Below are positions 48,755-59,612 of a stretch of 64,000 nt of DNA, piece after piece. This DNA comes from Typhlomys cinereus. Lineage: Eukaryota; Chordata; Mammalia; Rodentia; Platacanthomyidae. Position numbers and translations under genes: made by a program. Location of the stretch: positions 5,423,565 to 5,487,564 of the forward strand of contig JALPQD010000044.1 of the NCBI GenBank assembly GCA_023101885.1, in the 5' to 3' direction. The notes under the pieces are model-generated. The model did not search any database and was not told the origin of the DNA. It was given only the letters and a program-made list of their open reading frames with translations. Each line of letters begins with the position of its first letter. Position 1 is the first letter of the stretch.

Positions 48755-50562
48755 TTTTTTTTAAACATTTTATTTTTGCCTAATCATACAAGCTCAATAG
48801 GTAACCCCTCCTCTCCCTCTCTCTCCCTCCTCAGTCATCCCCCATTGCACTCTTCCCCCCTTTCTTCCTCCCTCTCCCATCTTCACTCTATCACCTTTCC
48901 CAATGGCTAATACTTTCCCCTCCCATCGCCCAGAGTATCTATTTATATGGGCATTGAACCTTCCTGTGAGTATATCCTAGTGAGGGTTTAGGACTCAATG
49001 GCATAACTTGGGGTTCTTTCCTGGGCTGCCTGCTATTATGGGACTTTTATTATGACTGTTTAACTCTTTACTGCTAAGGATCCTACTGCCTGAAACCTTC
49101 TTCCCTGTGTTGTGTGTTAGACTTTTTTTTGGGGGGGGTGTCATTGATATGTCAGCCATTGTGCAGGTCAGAAAAAGTCTAATCACATTGTAACTATATC
49201 CTGGCTGCTACAGCCCTGACTTGTGTGGAGTATCTTGCATATCGTTGGTCTTCCCCATTTTTAGGCTCTTACAATCTTGCCGCCCTCTCTTCCACAAGGT
49301 TCCCTGAGCTTTAGGATGGGGAGAGATTTGGCTGGACTGGTTCCAGGTGAATAATATAAGGTCTTTGGTGTTCTCAGTTATGGTTTGTTCTTTTTGGTTT
49401 TGCTTTACCTGCACTGCCCTTGGCTACATCCAGATTGGTATCAAAGGACATATGAAGTATATAAATACCTTTTTTGTTTGAACATCTTTTTACTGTGCAA
49501 ATTTTTAAGTATAATCCTTTTATTTTTTTCTACCAATTTTGTTTCCTGCTTCTATTAGGAATTTCTGGGAAGAGAAAGTAGGCAGCACTAATGCAGCCTT
49601 ACTCCTCTTATGAGGAGATGCAAGAGGTTAATTTAAGACCTGTTGAAACTGACTTTACAAGACATGGCTGTCAATGAAAGTGCTAAAAGTGGGGGAAGAA
49701 ACTCCTTTATTGCACCTTAAGTAGAGATCAGGAGGTTGCTGGGCCACTCATGTACCATGACACTATTTTTTTCTTCTTGTTTTTTTTTTATTATTATTTC
49801 CGCTGATACAAACTTAACTGGTACACCGGTCCCCTCCTTCCCTCCACCTCCCCCCGACTCCCCTGCTCCCCCCTCCTCTCTTCCCTCCCTTCCCACCCCC
49901 CAGTGCCTCCTCCTCCCAATCCCCAGAGCATCCTTTACTGTGCATGCCAAACTCTCCTCTGGGTCCTCCTCTCCAATGAGGTGCAAGGACCCAGGGGCAT
50001 ATCCCAGAACCCTTTCCTGTGTTCTCCTTAAGCTTAGGAACACTACTGTGGCTGTCAGTCCCTAGCCTCCAAGGATCCTAGTGCCTTTAGTCATGCTAGA
50101 CTTTGTGGGGCCATGACACTATTTTTTATCTGCAGCATTACTATAGCAAAGATGATCAACAGGATGTGGAGAGAAGGGTGGGATTGCTGGTGGGAATGCA
50201 GGCTTATACAATCATTCTGGCGATCAGTATTGTGATTTCTAAAAAAGTTAAGGATTGAAATGCCACATGACCCTGCTATACCACTATTGGGAATAATCCC
50301 CCATAATGCAGCAATTCACTACACTGACAGGAGCACAACCATATTCATTGCAACACTATTTACAATAGCAAAGTCATGGAATCAACCCAAATGACCAATG
50401 GATAATGAAAATGTTGTGCATTTATACAATGGAATATGACTCAATCATCAAAAAGATGAATTAATAAAATATGCTGGGAAATGGGTGGAATTAGAAGAAA
50501 TTATATTGAATGAAGTATTCCATATATAGAAAGTTAGATTCATATGTACTCCCCTGGTTCAC
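48755..50562. mobile_element. L1 with 5' inversion (twin-priming structure), private to copy B
   Basis: The left part (about 48755-49445) is an older-subfamily L1 3' UTR on the minus strand with its T-run tail. The right part (about 50150-50562) is L1 ORF2 C-terminal sequence in plus orientation, up to atgtactcccc. Flanks share cccc(aa/tgg)ttcactttt (48747-48760 and 50556-50573). Copy A at about 15510 is uninterrupted. 49446-49754 between them is of unclear origin. A younger L1 is nested at 49772-50110. Confidence 0.75.
49772..50110 (-). mobile_element. L1 3' end nested in the inverted L1
   Basis: Young-subfamily minus-strand terminus (atttccgctgatacaaactt), C-rich tract and 3' UTR. Perfect 17-bp target-site duplication ccatgacactatttttt at 49755-49771 and 50111-50127. 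Confidence 0.95.
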
Positions 50563-52258
50563 TTTTGGGCTTAGGTAAGTCCTGAAAGGAACATGGGAAC
50601 CAAGATATGCTAACATTATCTCTTCTGAGGTCCTGAGTCAGATTCTTGCTATTTTTCCTAAACAACACCTAGTCTACTACTCATGATGATCTATATACTG
50701 AGTGGCTACAGGTTGTTGCATTAGGCAAATGGGGCACTAGAATGACTTGTTTCTTATGTCATTTGTAACCAACTTTGCAATTTTCTTATTTCATATCAGC
50801 TTTCAGGTCTTCCGGAGGGGTGAAATTTATTTTGACTGATGGAGAAGTGGTGTCTGAACCCCACTTTTCTTTAGCGACCCTGTTCCTAGACAACCTTGCT
50901 CCTTTTGCTCTCTTGACTGATATCCCATGCTCCTCCTTTCCTTTCTGAGTTGAGGAGGGGTTGCTAAGTGTTCAGTAATGGTCTACCATGTCCATGGTGT
51001 CGAGTGCCCTGTTTTTACAACCTGAGTTTAGAGACATTGTGGTCTTGCAGAAGCAAAACAACTGACACAGGTTGCACTGCTTCCTGAAATGCTCTCATTC
51101 CACTCATCCTGGTGATCAGTTCTGAGTTTTTCCAGAGTTGCTTCGAGCTTGGGATTGTAGGGTAAAAAAGTTAATGGGTTACTTGCTCTTCTTGTTTCTG
51201 ATAGGAGTGTTTTTCCTCGCTGTTTTGTCTTGTAGGTTTAGATTCCCTTTCCAAAGTGAAGCTGATTGACAGTCTGCTTTTCTTCTATAATTTCTGTCCT
51301 CTGGGAGTTCACATGCTAATGAGTCAGTTTAATCGGATATAACAGGAATGCAATAGACTTGGGACTAGAACAATGTGAAATGCCATGTCTGATGCTACAT
51401 GTAACTTCCCAAGAAGGAAGCTGAGCCATTGTTGTAAGGGGACAAGACTGCCTGCTGTATAAGTGGGAGGAAACTAACTGAGTGGGTGTACACAGGGACT
51501 GCTCTATTGCTTTGCAGTTTGTGAGAAAGTTCAAGAGAGGATGAAATGGATATTAGTGGGTGAATATGGAAGACAGCTCCCCACTTATCAAGCTAATCAT
51601 TTTGGGCAGGCCAGAACTGGCCATGGCCTTGGGTATTAGAGCAGGACATGGAGTCTGCAGGCAGAGGGACAAAGGGAAAATAAAAGTTTCTGACCGATGG
51701 TTTACTTTGAGTGAAACAGGTACTTCAGAATTCACAGGAGGGTTTCCTGCAGTGAATGGCTTGGTTTGTAAGCATTCCTACCATGAAGGCAGACGAAGGC
51801 AAGATAAGGATTCTTGATGGTGCCTATGGAGTAATCATGAGTCAGATGTTCAGCCAAGGAGACATTTTCAGTTGCTCCACCGTTAGGTGACTGAAAGACT
51901 CTATCATCCTGACATCAGGTGGGTCTAAGATTATCAAGTCAGTTCAGTCCACTGGCTACTTCTGGTCACAGGCATGCATGCACCAGTTCTTCTAGCAAAT
52001 ACCTCCTTTCCTTAAGTGGTCAGGAAAGATAGTTGTAGCACAGAAGTATGAACTCCTAGAAGTCAGAATGTATCTTGACCCCTCTAACACTAGATTGGGT
52101 CTTTCTAGATCTTGCTCTTAACCCAGCAAGTATGGGAGTCCTAAGTGACCAGTATAGTAGTCAATAGAAGTAAGACAACCCTTTGAGCCTGTGGATAGCA
52201 ACACAGAGCTGCCTGTTACTGTTCTATGTTCAGAGCTAGAGCATCACTGTGGAAGCCA
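50563..52258. other. Unannotated part of segment B1
   Basis: Partner of 15510-16082 and 17209-18300 without the L1/SINE cluster of copy A. No gene recognised. Confidence 0.5.
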
Positions 52259-52273
52259 CCACACTACGTTTCT

Positions 52274-52619
52274 TTTCTTTTAATCTTTATTTGTTTCCTA
52301 ATCATATAAGCTCAATAGTCACCCCCATCCTGTCCCTCCCTCCCACCTCCCCCAATTGTCCCTGCCTTGCACTTATGCCCCTTTCCCCCTTCCTTTCACC
52401 CCCTTCCTCCCTTCCCCTCTCCCAGTTCCTCCCCCTTCTTCCCTCCTATCCCCTGGAGCATCGTTTTGTGTGAATGCTAAATCTTTCTCTGAGTCCTTCA
52501 CCCAAGCTAGGGTTCAGGACTCAGCAACATAATCCGGAGCCTAACTTGTGTGAGTATCTTGCATATCATTGGTCCTCCTCATCTTTAGGCTCTTACAATC
52601 TTGCCATCCCATGTTTCTT
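52274..52619 (-). mobile_element. L1 3' end, older subfamily, private to copy B
   Basis: T-rich tail, taatcatataagctcaatag terminus, C-rich tract and 3' UTR. Target-site duplication ccacactacgtttct / ccacaccatgtttct (52259-52273, 52620-52634; two differences). Copy A near 18300 has the single uninterrupted site. Confidence 0.92.
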
Positions 52620-52634
52620 CCACACCATGTTTCT

Positions 52635-54435
52635 AACCATTGGAAACACCCTTTCCACGATGCCAGTCTGACTACAGGGGACTACCTGTGCATAGTAAAA
52701 GTCATGGGACTGTCATTCCTCTGTAGTGTGCAAGTAGAATTTTATGATGAGCTCCTACAGGAAGAGAGAGAATGTGGACGGTCCTCTTATCCCAGGGTCT
52801 GACCTGAGATCAGTGCATGCTTGCACCTGTTCTTCTGGGCCTGACCTGAGACCTTCAAGCAGTCATTGTGTATATACTTATCATTCTGAAGTCAGCATTC
52901 AGGTGTCCTCCTGGCTGAAGGCAATATGCAGGCCTCACCCTGAGTTGTGAGTCACATGAGCCTCTCCTGGTTGTACTTGGCCTATGTGGGTAACAGTCGG
53001 ATATTACCCTCTGGCGATTGGAAGTTCAATTGTTGCAGTGTTTTGTCACCTGTAGACTAATAACCTTGAAATGAGCAGGACATGAGGGCAGCCACAGGAT
53101 CTCCAGCCTGTCCTGTTTGGCAGAGTTTTTCAGTTCTCCTGGATACTATGTCTCCTCAGATACCACTGTTTGTACTATTATCACTTTGAGTAGTAGGGTC
53201 ATTGTTCAACCCCCTTTCTAAATATTGGGCCTGGTTGGCGACAGGCCTTTCTAAGTACTGATTCCACTTTGGGGAGATGTGTTATGTGTCTTCTCCTGAG
53301 ACTGGGAATGATCTGTGCAGAACTGTAAGGGTTTGTGGGCATGTGAAGTAGCTCAGGGTGTTAGGTGCCTTCTCTAAAAACCTGGGGACCTGTTAGGTAT
53401 TCGCCTCAATGCCATCTTTTGGTGACTTAAATAATTTCATGTGTGATTATTAATGCAGGTCTAAAGTAGATAATGAGGTGAAAACAAAACAAAAGGGCCC
53501 TTGTTGGCTTGAGTTCACCTGGCACAAATACACCTGTAGAAGGAGAGGAGTCGCCTTTGACTTCCACTCATACTATTGCATGCATATGTACATATCAATA
53601 TTCTTCTCTTTCTCTCTGTTCTTCTCTTACAAAATCACACATATAAATTCAATATTTAAAAGTAAAAGAAATATGACCGTGCCTCTTGTTCACATTGATA
53701 GTTTTGCACTGGTGACAAGTAGCCATGGGCTTTGTTGAAGTCTAACACATTGGTTCCTCCTTTGGTACTGAGCATGGCTTTAAGTCAGCATTTTTCATGC
53801 ATATTAAGTTCTGGCATATCCAGAGCTACACTAGAAGTACACTGGGTACTTCTCCTGTCGTAGGATTTAGCTCTCATTTGTCTTTAGGGATACAGGCTCT
53901 AGTCATTAGATGGCTGTTATGGTTACATTTTATTGTCAACTTGACAGTTGGAGACTGTTTGAGCCCAGCTGTAAAGTTAATAGCTGGAGCAGACCCCTGA
54001 ACAAGACTGTATGTACTTAATTAATTGATGTGAAAATCCAGCCCATAGTGTGTGGTACTTTCCAGAGGTGGACTGGCGGATGGGAAGTGCAAGGAGGAGG
54101 GACTTGTTCTTCCCTTCCCCTGTGTGGACTTGCTGTTGAATCCACTCCTTGAGAGTCTTTCACCTTTTAGAACATCATTGCCTTCTTTGTTGCTTCTGCC
54201 ACTACTGCCTCTGTGCTTGGCAGATGCAGAGATCCATGATTTTCACCTTGCTGCTGTTCCTGCTGCCTTTGAAGCTTGATTTCTAAGCCTTCTGTAGATT
54301 GATGTTCTTCACTGAAATCAAAGTCTAGCTGTTTTTCACTGATGTTGGAGCCTAGCATCTTCAACTCTCCATTGAGGTAGAAGCTCAACACCTTCTCAGG
54401 ATCTTTTGTCTTTGTGAGACATTCTGATCAAGAAT
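52635..54435. other. Unannotated part of segment B1
   Basis: Partner of 18330-20095. It includes the attgtcaacttgaca motif near 53932, which belongs to an old repeat I cannot name. No gene seen. Confidence 0.5.
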
Positions 54436-54720
54436 GGAGATGCTGCCCTAGGCCATGCCTCAGGCCCCAGGTCATCTGTGAGACCACTAGCTTGTGGGCC
54501 TTTCTTCTCTAGACCTCAGTGGATGCCTTGTTTTTGAGGTAAGGTCCCTAGACTGTGACCCAGGCTCCAGGTCATCAGTGAGTGTGCCTCACTAGCCAGG
54601 CGACCCTTCTGCTCCTGGGGAAGGCCCCTAGGCCATGCCCCAGGCCTCAGGTTTTCTGTGAACCCCACTAGTGCACCCCACTAGCCTCTGTGCCTATCTG
54701 CTTTGAACCCTGGAGGACTT
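54436..54720 (+). repeat. L1 5' UTR imperfect tandem repeat
   Basis: Three related units: ctaggccatgcctcaggccc near 54450, ctagactgtgacccaggctc near 54549 and ctaggccatgccccaggcct near 54629. Each is followed by a caggt(c/t)(a/t)tc(t/a)gtga-like part. Spacing is about 99 and 80 bp. Comparable to monomer-type rodent L1 promoters. Confidence 0.6.
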
Positions 54721-55221
54721 CTTGCTCCTCAGAAGTCAACAGAATCCAGAGATAACCCAAGCAACTGTCTAGAGAACCAAAATCATATATCTGAAGACTT
54801 CTGAAATCATCCCATCATACAGGAGAGAATCTTCACATCCAGCTCTAAGATAAGTAAACCTTTTCATCTTTCTGTTACTCTCAATTGTTAGTCACCATAG
54901 TTTGACATTTCCATATAGCCCACATAAAAACACATACAACTTCAGGGACTATCCCATCCACCCTCACATATCACCAAGGAAATAAACCTAAAAAGTGCAC
55001 TGCCATACTTATCTTCAATCCCTGTCTACTAAACCTGACTTAATTGATGAACTAACATTCCAATAGCCTCATCTAGGAAACAACACCAACACCAGACAGG
55101 CATATCCAACTTCAAGGCAAACATTAGCAATAACTGCTCAAGTAATAGTAATACTGTCTAAATCAGTAAAGCCAAACACACACACATACACACACACACA
55201 AGGACATAAGAGATAAAACAA

Positions 55222-56520
55222 AAATGCCCAGGTCACAACACAAATCCATGAGAAACAAAAATCAAGGCAACAAATCTCCTACAAAAAGAATGAACGCCAT
55301 AATGATGGAATCCAACTAGAATAAACTCACAGAAAATAGCTGAGAAAGCCATACCCAAGATAATGATTTTCAAAGCCTGATCTTTACTATGATCAAAACA
55401 ATGAAAGAGAAAACCTGGAAGGAGTTAAATAACAGCATCAATCAGTTTGAACAGGAACAAAACAGGCACTTGGAGGAGATGAGAAAAGCATTTGAAGAAA
55501 CAAAAATTGACAAAGACCAGAGAATAAGCTTGAATTAAAAGACAGGCTATCTTTAACACAGAACTCAACAGAGAGTCTCATCAACAGAACTATTAAAGCA
55601 GAAAATAGAATATCAAATCTTGAAGACAAAGTGGTGGTTCAGTCAAAAAGGTGGTTAATGCAAAAAGATACTTGAGATGAATATTCAAGAGTTATGGGGC
55701 ACCTTGAAGAAGCCTAACATGTGCATTCTTGGAATACCGGAAGAAAAAAATCCCAAAATTGCACACCTGAGGAAATTTTTCAAATTATCATAAAGGAAAA
55801 CTTTCCACATCTAAAGAAAGAGAAGCCCATCCAAATACTAGAGGCATACTGCACCCCAAACAGATATGACCAATATAGAAACTTCCCATGGCAAATAATA
55901 GTCAAAATACCATCATAATATACACAAAATACTGTGCATACTATACACAAAATACTACACATAATACTACACACTTGTGGGGCTGGAGAGGTGGCTCAGG
56001 GGTTAAGCCTCCGCCTTGCAGGCGGAAGGTCCTGAGTTCGGATCCCAGATCCCACGTATAGACGCCAGGCGGAAGCGGGGGCGGCCTGCGTTTCTGGTCC
56101 TGGTAGGGCGGAGCCTGTGAATCCCGGGGCAGAAGGAGGTGGAGGCGTCCATGGTGGTTCGCGAATTCGTCCGTGGTTCTACACTACACATACACAGACA
56201 CACACATACACAGACACACACACGCGCGCGCACATACACACGCACATACGCACAGTTGAATAAAAAAAATGCTACACAGTTGTAAGACAAAGAGGATGTG
56301 CTGAAAACTTCAAGAGAAAGGAACTCATTCACTTTTAAAGGTAAACCTATTAAAATAACAAATGATTTTTCAGTGGAAACAGTAAAACCCAGAAGAGCTT
56401 GGAGAGATGTACTTCAAGTATCGAATGAGCACAAACGTCAACTCAGGCTGATAGACCCATCAAAACTATCAATCATCATTAAGGGAGAAAGAAAAATTTC
56501 CACCATAAAGACAAGTTGAA
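55222..56520 (+). pseudogene. L1 ORF1 remnants
   Basis: Pieces align with the reference ORF1: the coiled-coil region near 55390-55640, the EEIFQ...FPHLKKEKPIQILEAY part at 55721-55918, then after the SINE the RRAWRDVLQVSNEH part (56298-56519). Several frameshifts and stops. Confidence 0.88.
55979..56267 (+). mobile_element. B2-like SINE with unfamiliar body, copy 3
   Basis: Head ggggctggagaggtggctca, B box ggtcctgagttcggatcc, the GC-rich body with gccaggcggaagcgggggcg, gaattcgtccgtggttctac, an ACAC/GCGC run and a gcacagttgaataaaaaaaa end. Near-perfect target-site duplication aatactacacacttgt / aatgctacacagttgt (55963-55978, 56268-56283). Probably the least mutated of the three in the body. 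Confidence 0.95.
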
Positions 56521-56564
56521 GACTTTCATGACCACTAAACCGGCCTTCAAAATATGCTAGAAAA

Positions 56565-56745
56565 ATGGAGATGCCGGGGATAGAACCCTGAGACTTATTC
56601 ATGCAAAGCATTCACTCTACCCCTGGGGAAAGGGAGAGGACAGTGGTACTTATTGGCTTGTATGATTAGGAATAAAATAAAATGTGGGAGAAAAAAAAAC
56701 TTCAAAAATAGTAAATTTCTCCTGTTAACCAAAAAAAAAAAAAAA
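56565..56745. mobile_element. Composite insert: ID-like piece plus L1 3' terminus
   Basis: Flanked by atgctagaaaa (56554-56564 and 56746-56756). First part (about 56570-56622) resembles a reverse ID SINE (gccggggatagaaccctgag ... ttcactctacccctgg). Second part is an L1 3' terminus in plus orientation (ttggcttgtatgattaggaa), then an A-rich tail and an extra piece (about 56698-56730) ending in a 16-A run. Confidence 0.7.
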
Positions 56746-56870
56746 ATGCTAGAAAATATACTCAAGCTTGAAGAAAAGAACAAGCATATCCAGAAGGACA
56801 AAAGGGAATTATAATACCACCACAACCTACAAGCTAAATATTATACTTATGAAAGCCACTAAACACAAAG

Positions 56871-58740
56871 AGTGTCAGAAGTTAAAGTAATTTCTCCATT
56901 GTAACCCTAAATGTCAATATAATTAACTCACCAATCAAAAGACAAAGGTAACAAACATGGATTAGAAATCAAAACCAACCCCTCTGCTGCCTTCAAGAAA
57001 CACATCTCACCACAAAAGATAGGCACATTCTAAAAGCAAGGCTTGTCAAAAGTTCTTCAAGTTAATGGAATGAGGAAACAAGTAGGGGTAGCTATTATGC
57101 TATCTGACAAAGTGAACTTTAAACCAAACAAAATCATAAGAGATACAGAAGGATACTACATTTTAGTCATGGGTACAATTCATCAGAAAGAATTCACAAT
57201 ACTGAACATATACACAACTAATATGGACTCCTCCACATTCATTAAGCAAATGCTACAATGTCTAAAACAAGAAATCAATTCCAAAATGATAATTGTTGAA
57301 GATTTCAATACCCCGCTCTCAACATGGGATAGATCATCAACAGGCCAAAAACTCAACAAAGATACATTGGAACTAAATGAAACTTTTATTGAAATGGACC
57401 TAACAGATCTTTACTGAACTTTCATCCAAGCATCATTCTTTTCAGCAGCCCACAGAACTTTCTCTAAAATAGACCACATATTGGGCCACAAAACAAATCT
57501 CCACATATACAGGAAAGCTGAAATTATAGCCTGTATCCTATCAGACCACCATGGTCTAAAGTTTGACATCCGCAACACAACAAACAGCAGAAAATACACT
57601 AAGTCCCAGAAACTAAACACTATGATGCTAAATGAGAATTGGGTTCAGGAAGAAATCATAAAGGAAATTAGAAGAGTACCATAATGAAAATACAACATAT
57701 CAAAATCTCTAGGACACTATGAAAATTGTCCTAATAGGTAAGTTTATCTCTCTTAATGCCTATATAAAAATGGAAAAATCAGAAGTAAGTAACTTAGCAA
57801 TGCAACTTAAAGCTTTAGAGACACAAGAGCAATCCAATCCCAATAGCAGTAGAAGAGTCAGGAGATTAGCAAAATCAGGGGAGAAATATCCAAAATTGAG
57901 ATAAGGAAAATGTTATAAAGAATCAACCAAACAAAAAGCTGGCTCTTTGAAAAAAATCAATATGATTGATACACCCCTAGCTAAATTAACCAAAATCAAG
58001 AGAGAGAAAACCCAAATTAACAAAATTAGAAATGATAATGCAGTTATCACTACTGATACCCCAAAAATTCAGAGAATTATATGATCATATTTCAAAAACT
58101 TATACTACATGAAATTTTATAATCCTAAAGAAATTGATGAATTTTTGAGTAAGCACAAATTACATGAATTGAATCAGGAAGTTTTGAATTATTTAAATAG
58201 TCTTATAACAAATGAGGAAATTGATGAAGTAATCTCAAATTTTCCCACTAAAAAATGTTCTGGACCAGAAGGATTCAGCACAGTATTCTACCAGATATCT
58301 AAAAGACAACCAACACCACTACTACTTAAACTATTCCATAAAATAGTGAAGCAAGGAGCATTTCCAAATTCTTTCTACGAAGTTAATATCATACAAATCT
58401 CAAAGCCTAATATACACTTAAAAAAAAAAGAAAACTATAGGCCAACATTGTCTTCATTCCAATTGTCTCTAGGGTTTTGATCATAAAAGGATGTTGGATC
58501 TTGTCAAAAGCTTTTTCTGTGTGTATTGAGAGTGGTCTTGACTTTGAATTGGTTTATATGATGAATTACATTTATTGATTTGCATATGTTGAACCAACCT
58601 TGTGTGCCTGGGATAAAACCAACTTGATCACAGTGAATGATCTTTTTTATATGTTTTAATATCAACATAATAAAAGTTGCATACAACAAGTCAACAGCAA
58701 GGATTATACTAACAGGGAAAAATTTGAAGCATTCCCGCTT
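56871..58740 (+). pseudogene. L1 ORF2, N-terminal two thirds, broken
   Basis: Endonuclease region readable at 57043-57417 (GVAIMLSDKVNF, then DFNTPLSTWD), the next part at 57481-57684 and the reverse transcriptase start at 58109-58480 (LPTKKC-like FPTKKCSGPEGFS). After this the order is broken by an inversion. The catalytic FADD region is absent, so no activity is possible. Confidence 0.9.
58449..58659 (-). other. Inverted internal segment of L1 ORF2
   Basis: This 211-bp stretch is the reverse complement of the reference ORF2 at about 2928-3142. On the minus strand it reads [20 protein letters not shown]. Plus-strand ORF2 ends just before it and resumes just after it at the equivalent of 3148 (atcaacataataaaag). 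About 60 bp (reference 2870-2927) are missing at the left join. Confidence 0.9.
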
Positions 58741-58750
58741 TGATCAAGAG

Positions 58751-59612
58751 TTTATTTTTTCACTTGCGACTGAAGAGGTTTGATCTCACTGATCAGGGAG
58801 GTATAGGAACTGGCAGATGAATGGTAACCATCCTGCAAATGGGACACTGACCTCTTCCCCTCACTGCTACGTGCTACCCCTATTCTCCCATCTACCTTTG
58901 AGTTTCCTCTTATATTAAGATCTTTATTTAAACAGTCTTTTATCTTTGGTTAGAAGGTGACCTTTGATATCAATCAGGATGCAGCCAAGGGCCATGCAGG
59001 AAAAGCAAAACTGAAAACAACATACCATAATTCAAAACACCAAAGACCCTACATTAATCACCTAGAACCAGACCAGCCAAATATCTCCCCATCCGAAAGC
59101 TCAGGGAACCTTGCTGAAGAAGGGGTGGCAAGATTGTAAGAGCCTAGAGATATGCAAGATGCTCCACACAAGTTAGGGCTGCAGTAGCCATAATCAGACT
59201 TTGCCTGACCTGCACAATGGCTGACATGTCAACGGCCCCCCAAAGTCTAGCATGGATCACAGGCAGTAGGGTCCTTAGAGGCAAGGGATTAACAATGATA
59301 GTAGAGTTCCCATACTAATGGGAAGCCCAAGAAAGAGCTCCAGGCTATGCCACTGAGTCCTAACCCCTCACTATGGTGGAGGACTGGGTGGGGGGAGGTT
59401 TGGCATTCACACAAAAGGATGCTCCAGGGGATGGGAGGGAGGGAGGGGGAGGCACTGGGAAAGGGAGGGAGAAGGAAAGTGGTGAGAGGAAGGGGAAAAG
59501 GGGGAAGAGTGCAAGGGGGGAACGGGGAGTATAGGAGTAAGGGAGAGGACGGGGATACCTATTGGAGCTTGTATGATTGGTAAAAAAAAAAAAAGAAAAC
59601 GTGGGAGAGAAA
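58751..59612 (+). mobile_element. L1 3' UTR, older subfamily, plus strand
   Basis: Conserved 3' UTR blocks (atctccccatccgaaagctc near 59082, aagtctagcatggatcacag near 59243), a G-rich purine tract (59385-59560), then ttggagcttgtatgattggt and an A tail. The terminus is that of the older subfamily. Confidence 0.92.

Larger units (their letters stand above)
42790..54435 (+). repeat. Segmental duplication copy B1 (partner 8445-20095)
   Basis: Direct-orientation partner of A1; see the anchors listed there. The left edge in both copies starts in a T run followed by aataagt(a/t)cctct inside old L1-like sequence. The right edge is at 54435, where an L1 5' UTR begins. Private insertions here are at 47577, 48755-50562 and 52274. 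Confidence 0.88.
54436..58740 (+). mobile_element. Second long L1 with repeated 5' UTR, broken and rearranged
   Basis: Starts with a 5' UTR that carries an imperfect repeat (54436-54720), then a spacer, ORF1 remnants (about 55222-56520), the ORF1-ORF2 spacer and ORF2 from about 56875 to the middle of the reverse transcriptase. It ends at about 58740 (ttgaagcattcccgctttga), where an older L1 3' UTR follows. It is interrupted by a SINE (55979-56267) and a composite insert (56565-56745), and has an inverted part at 58449-58659. More diverged than the first L1. Confidence 0.92.
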
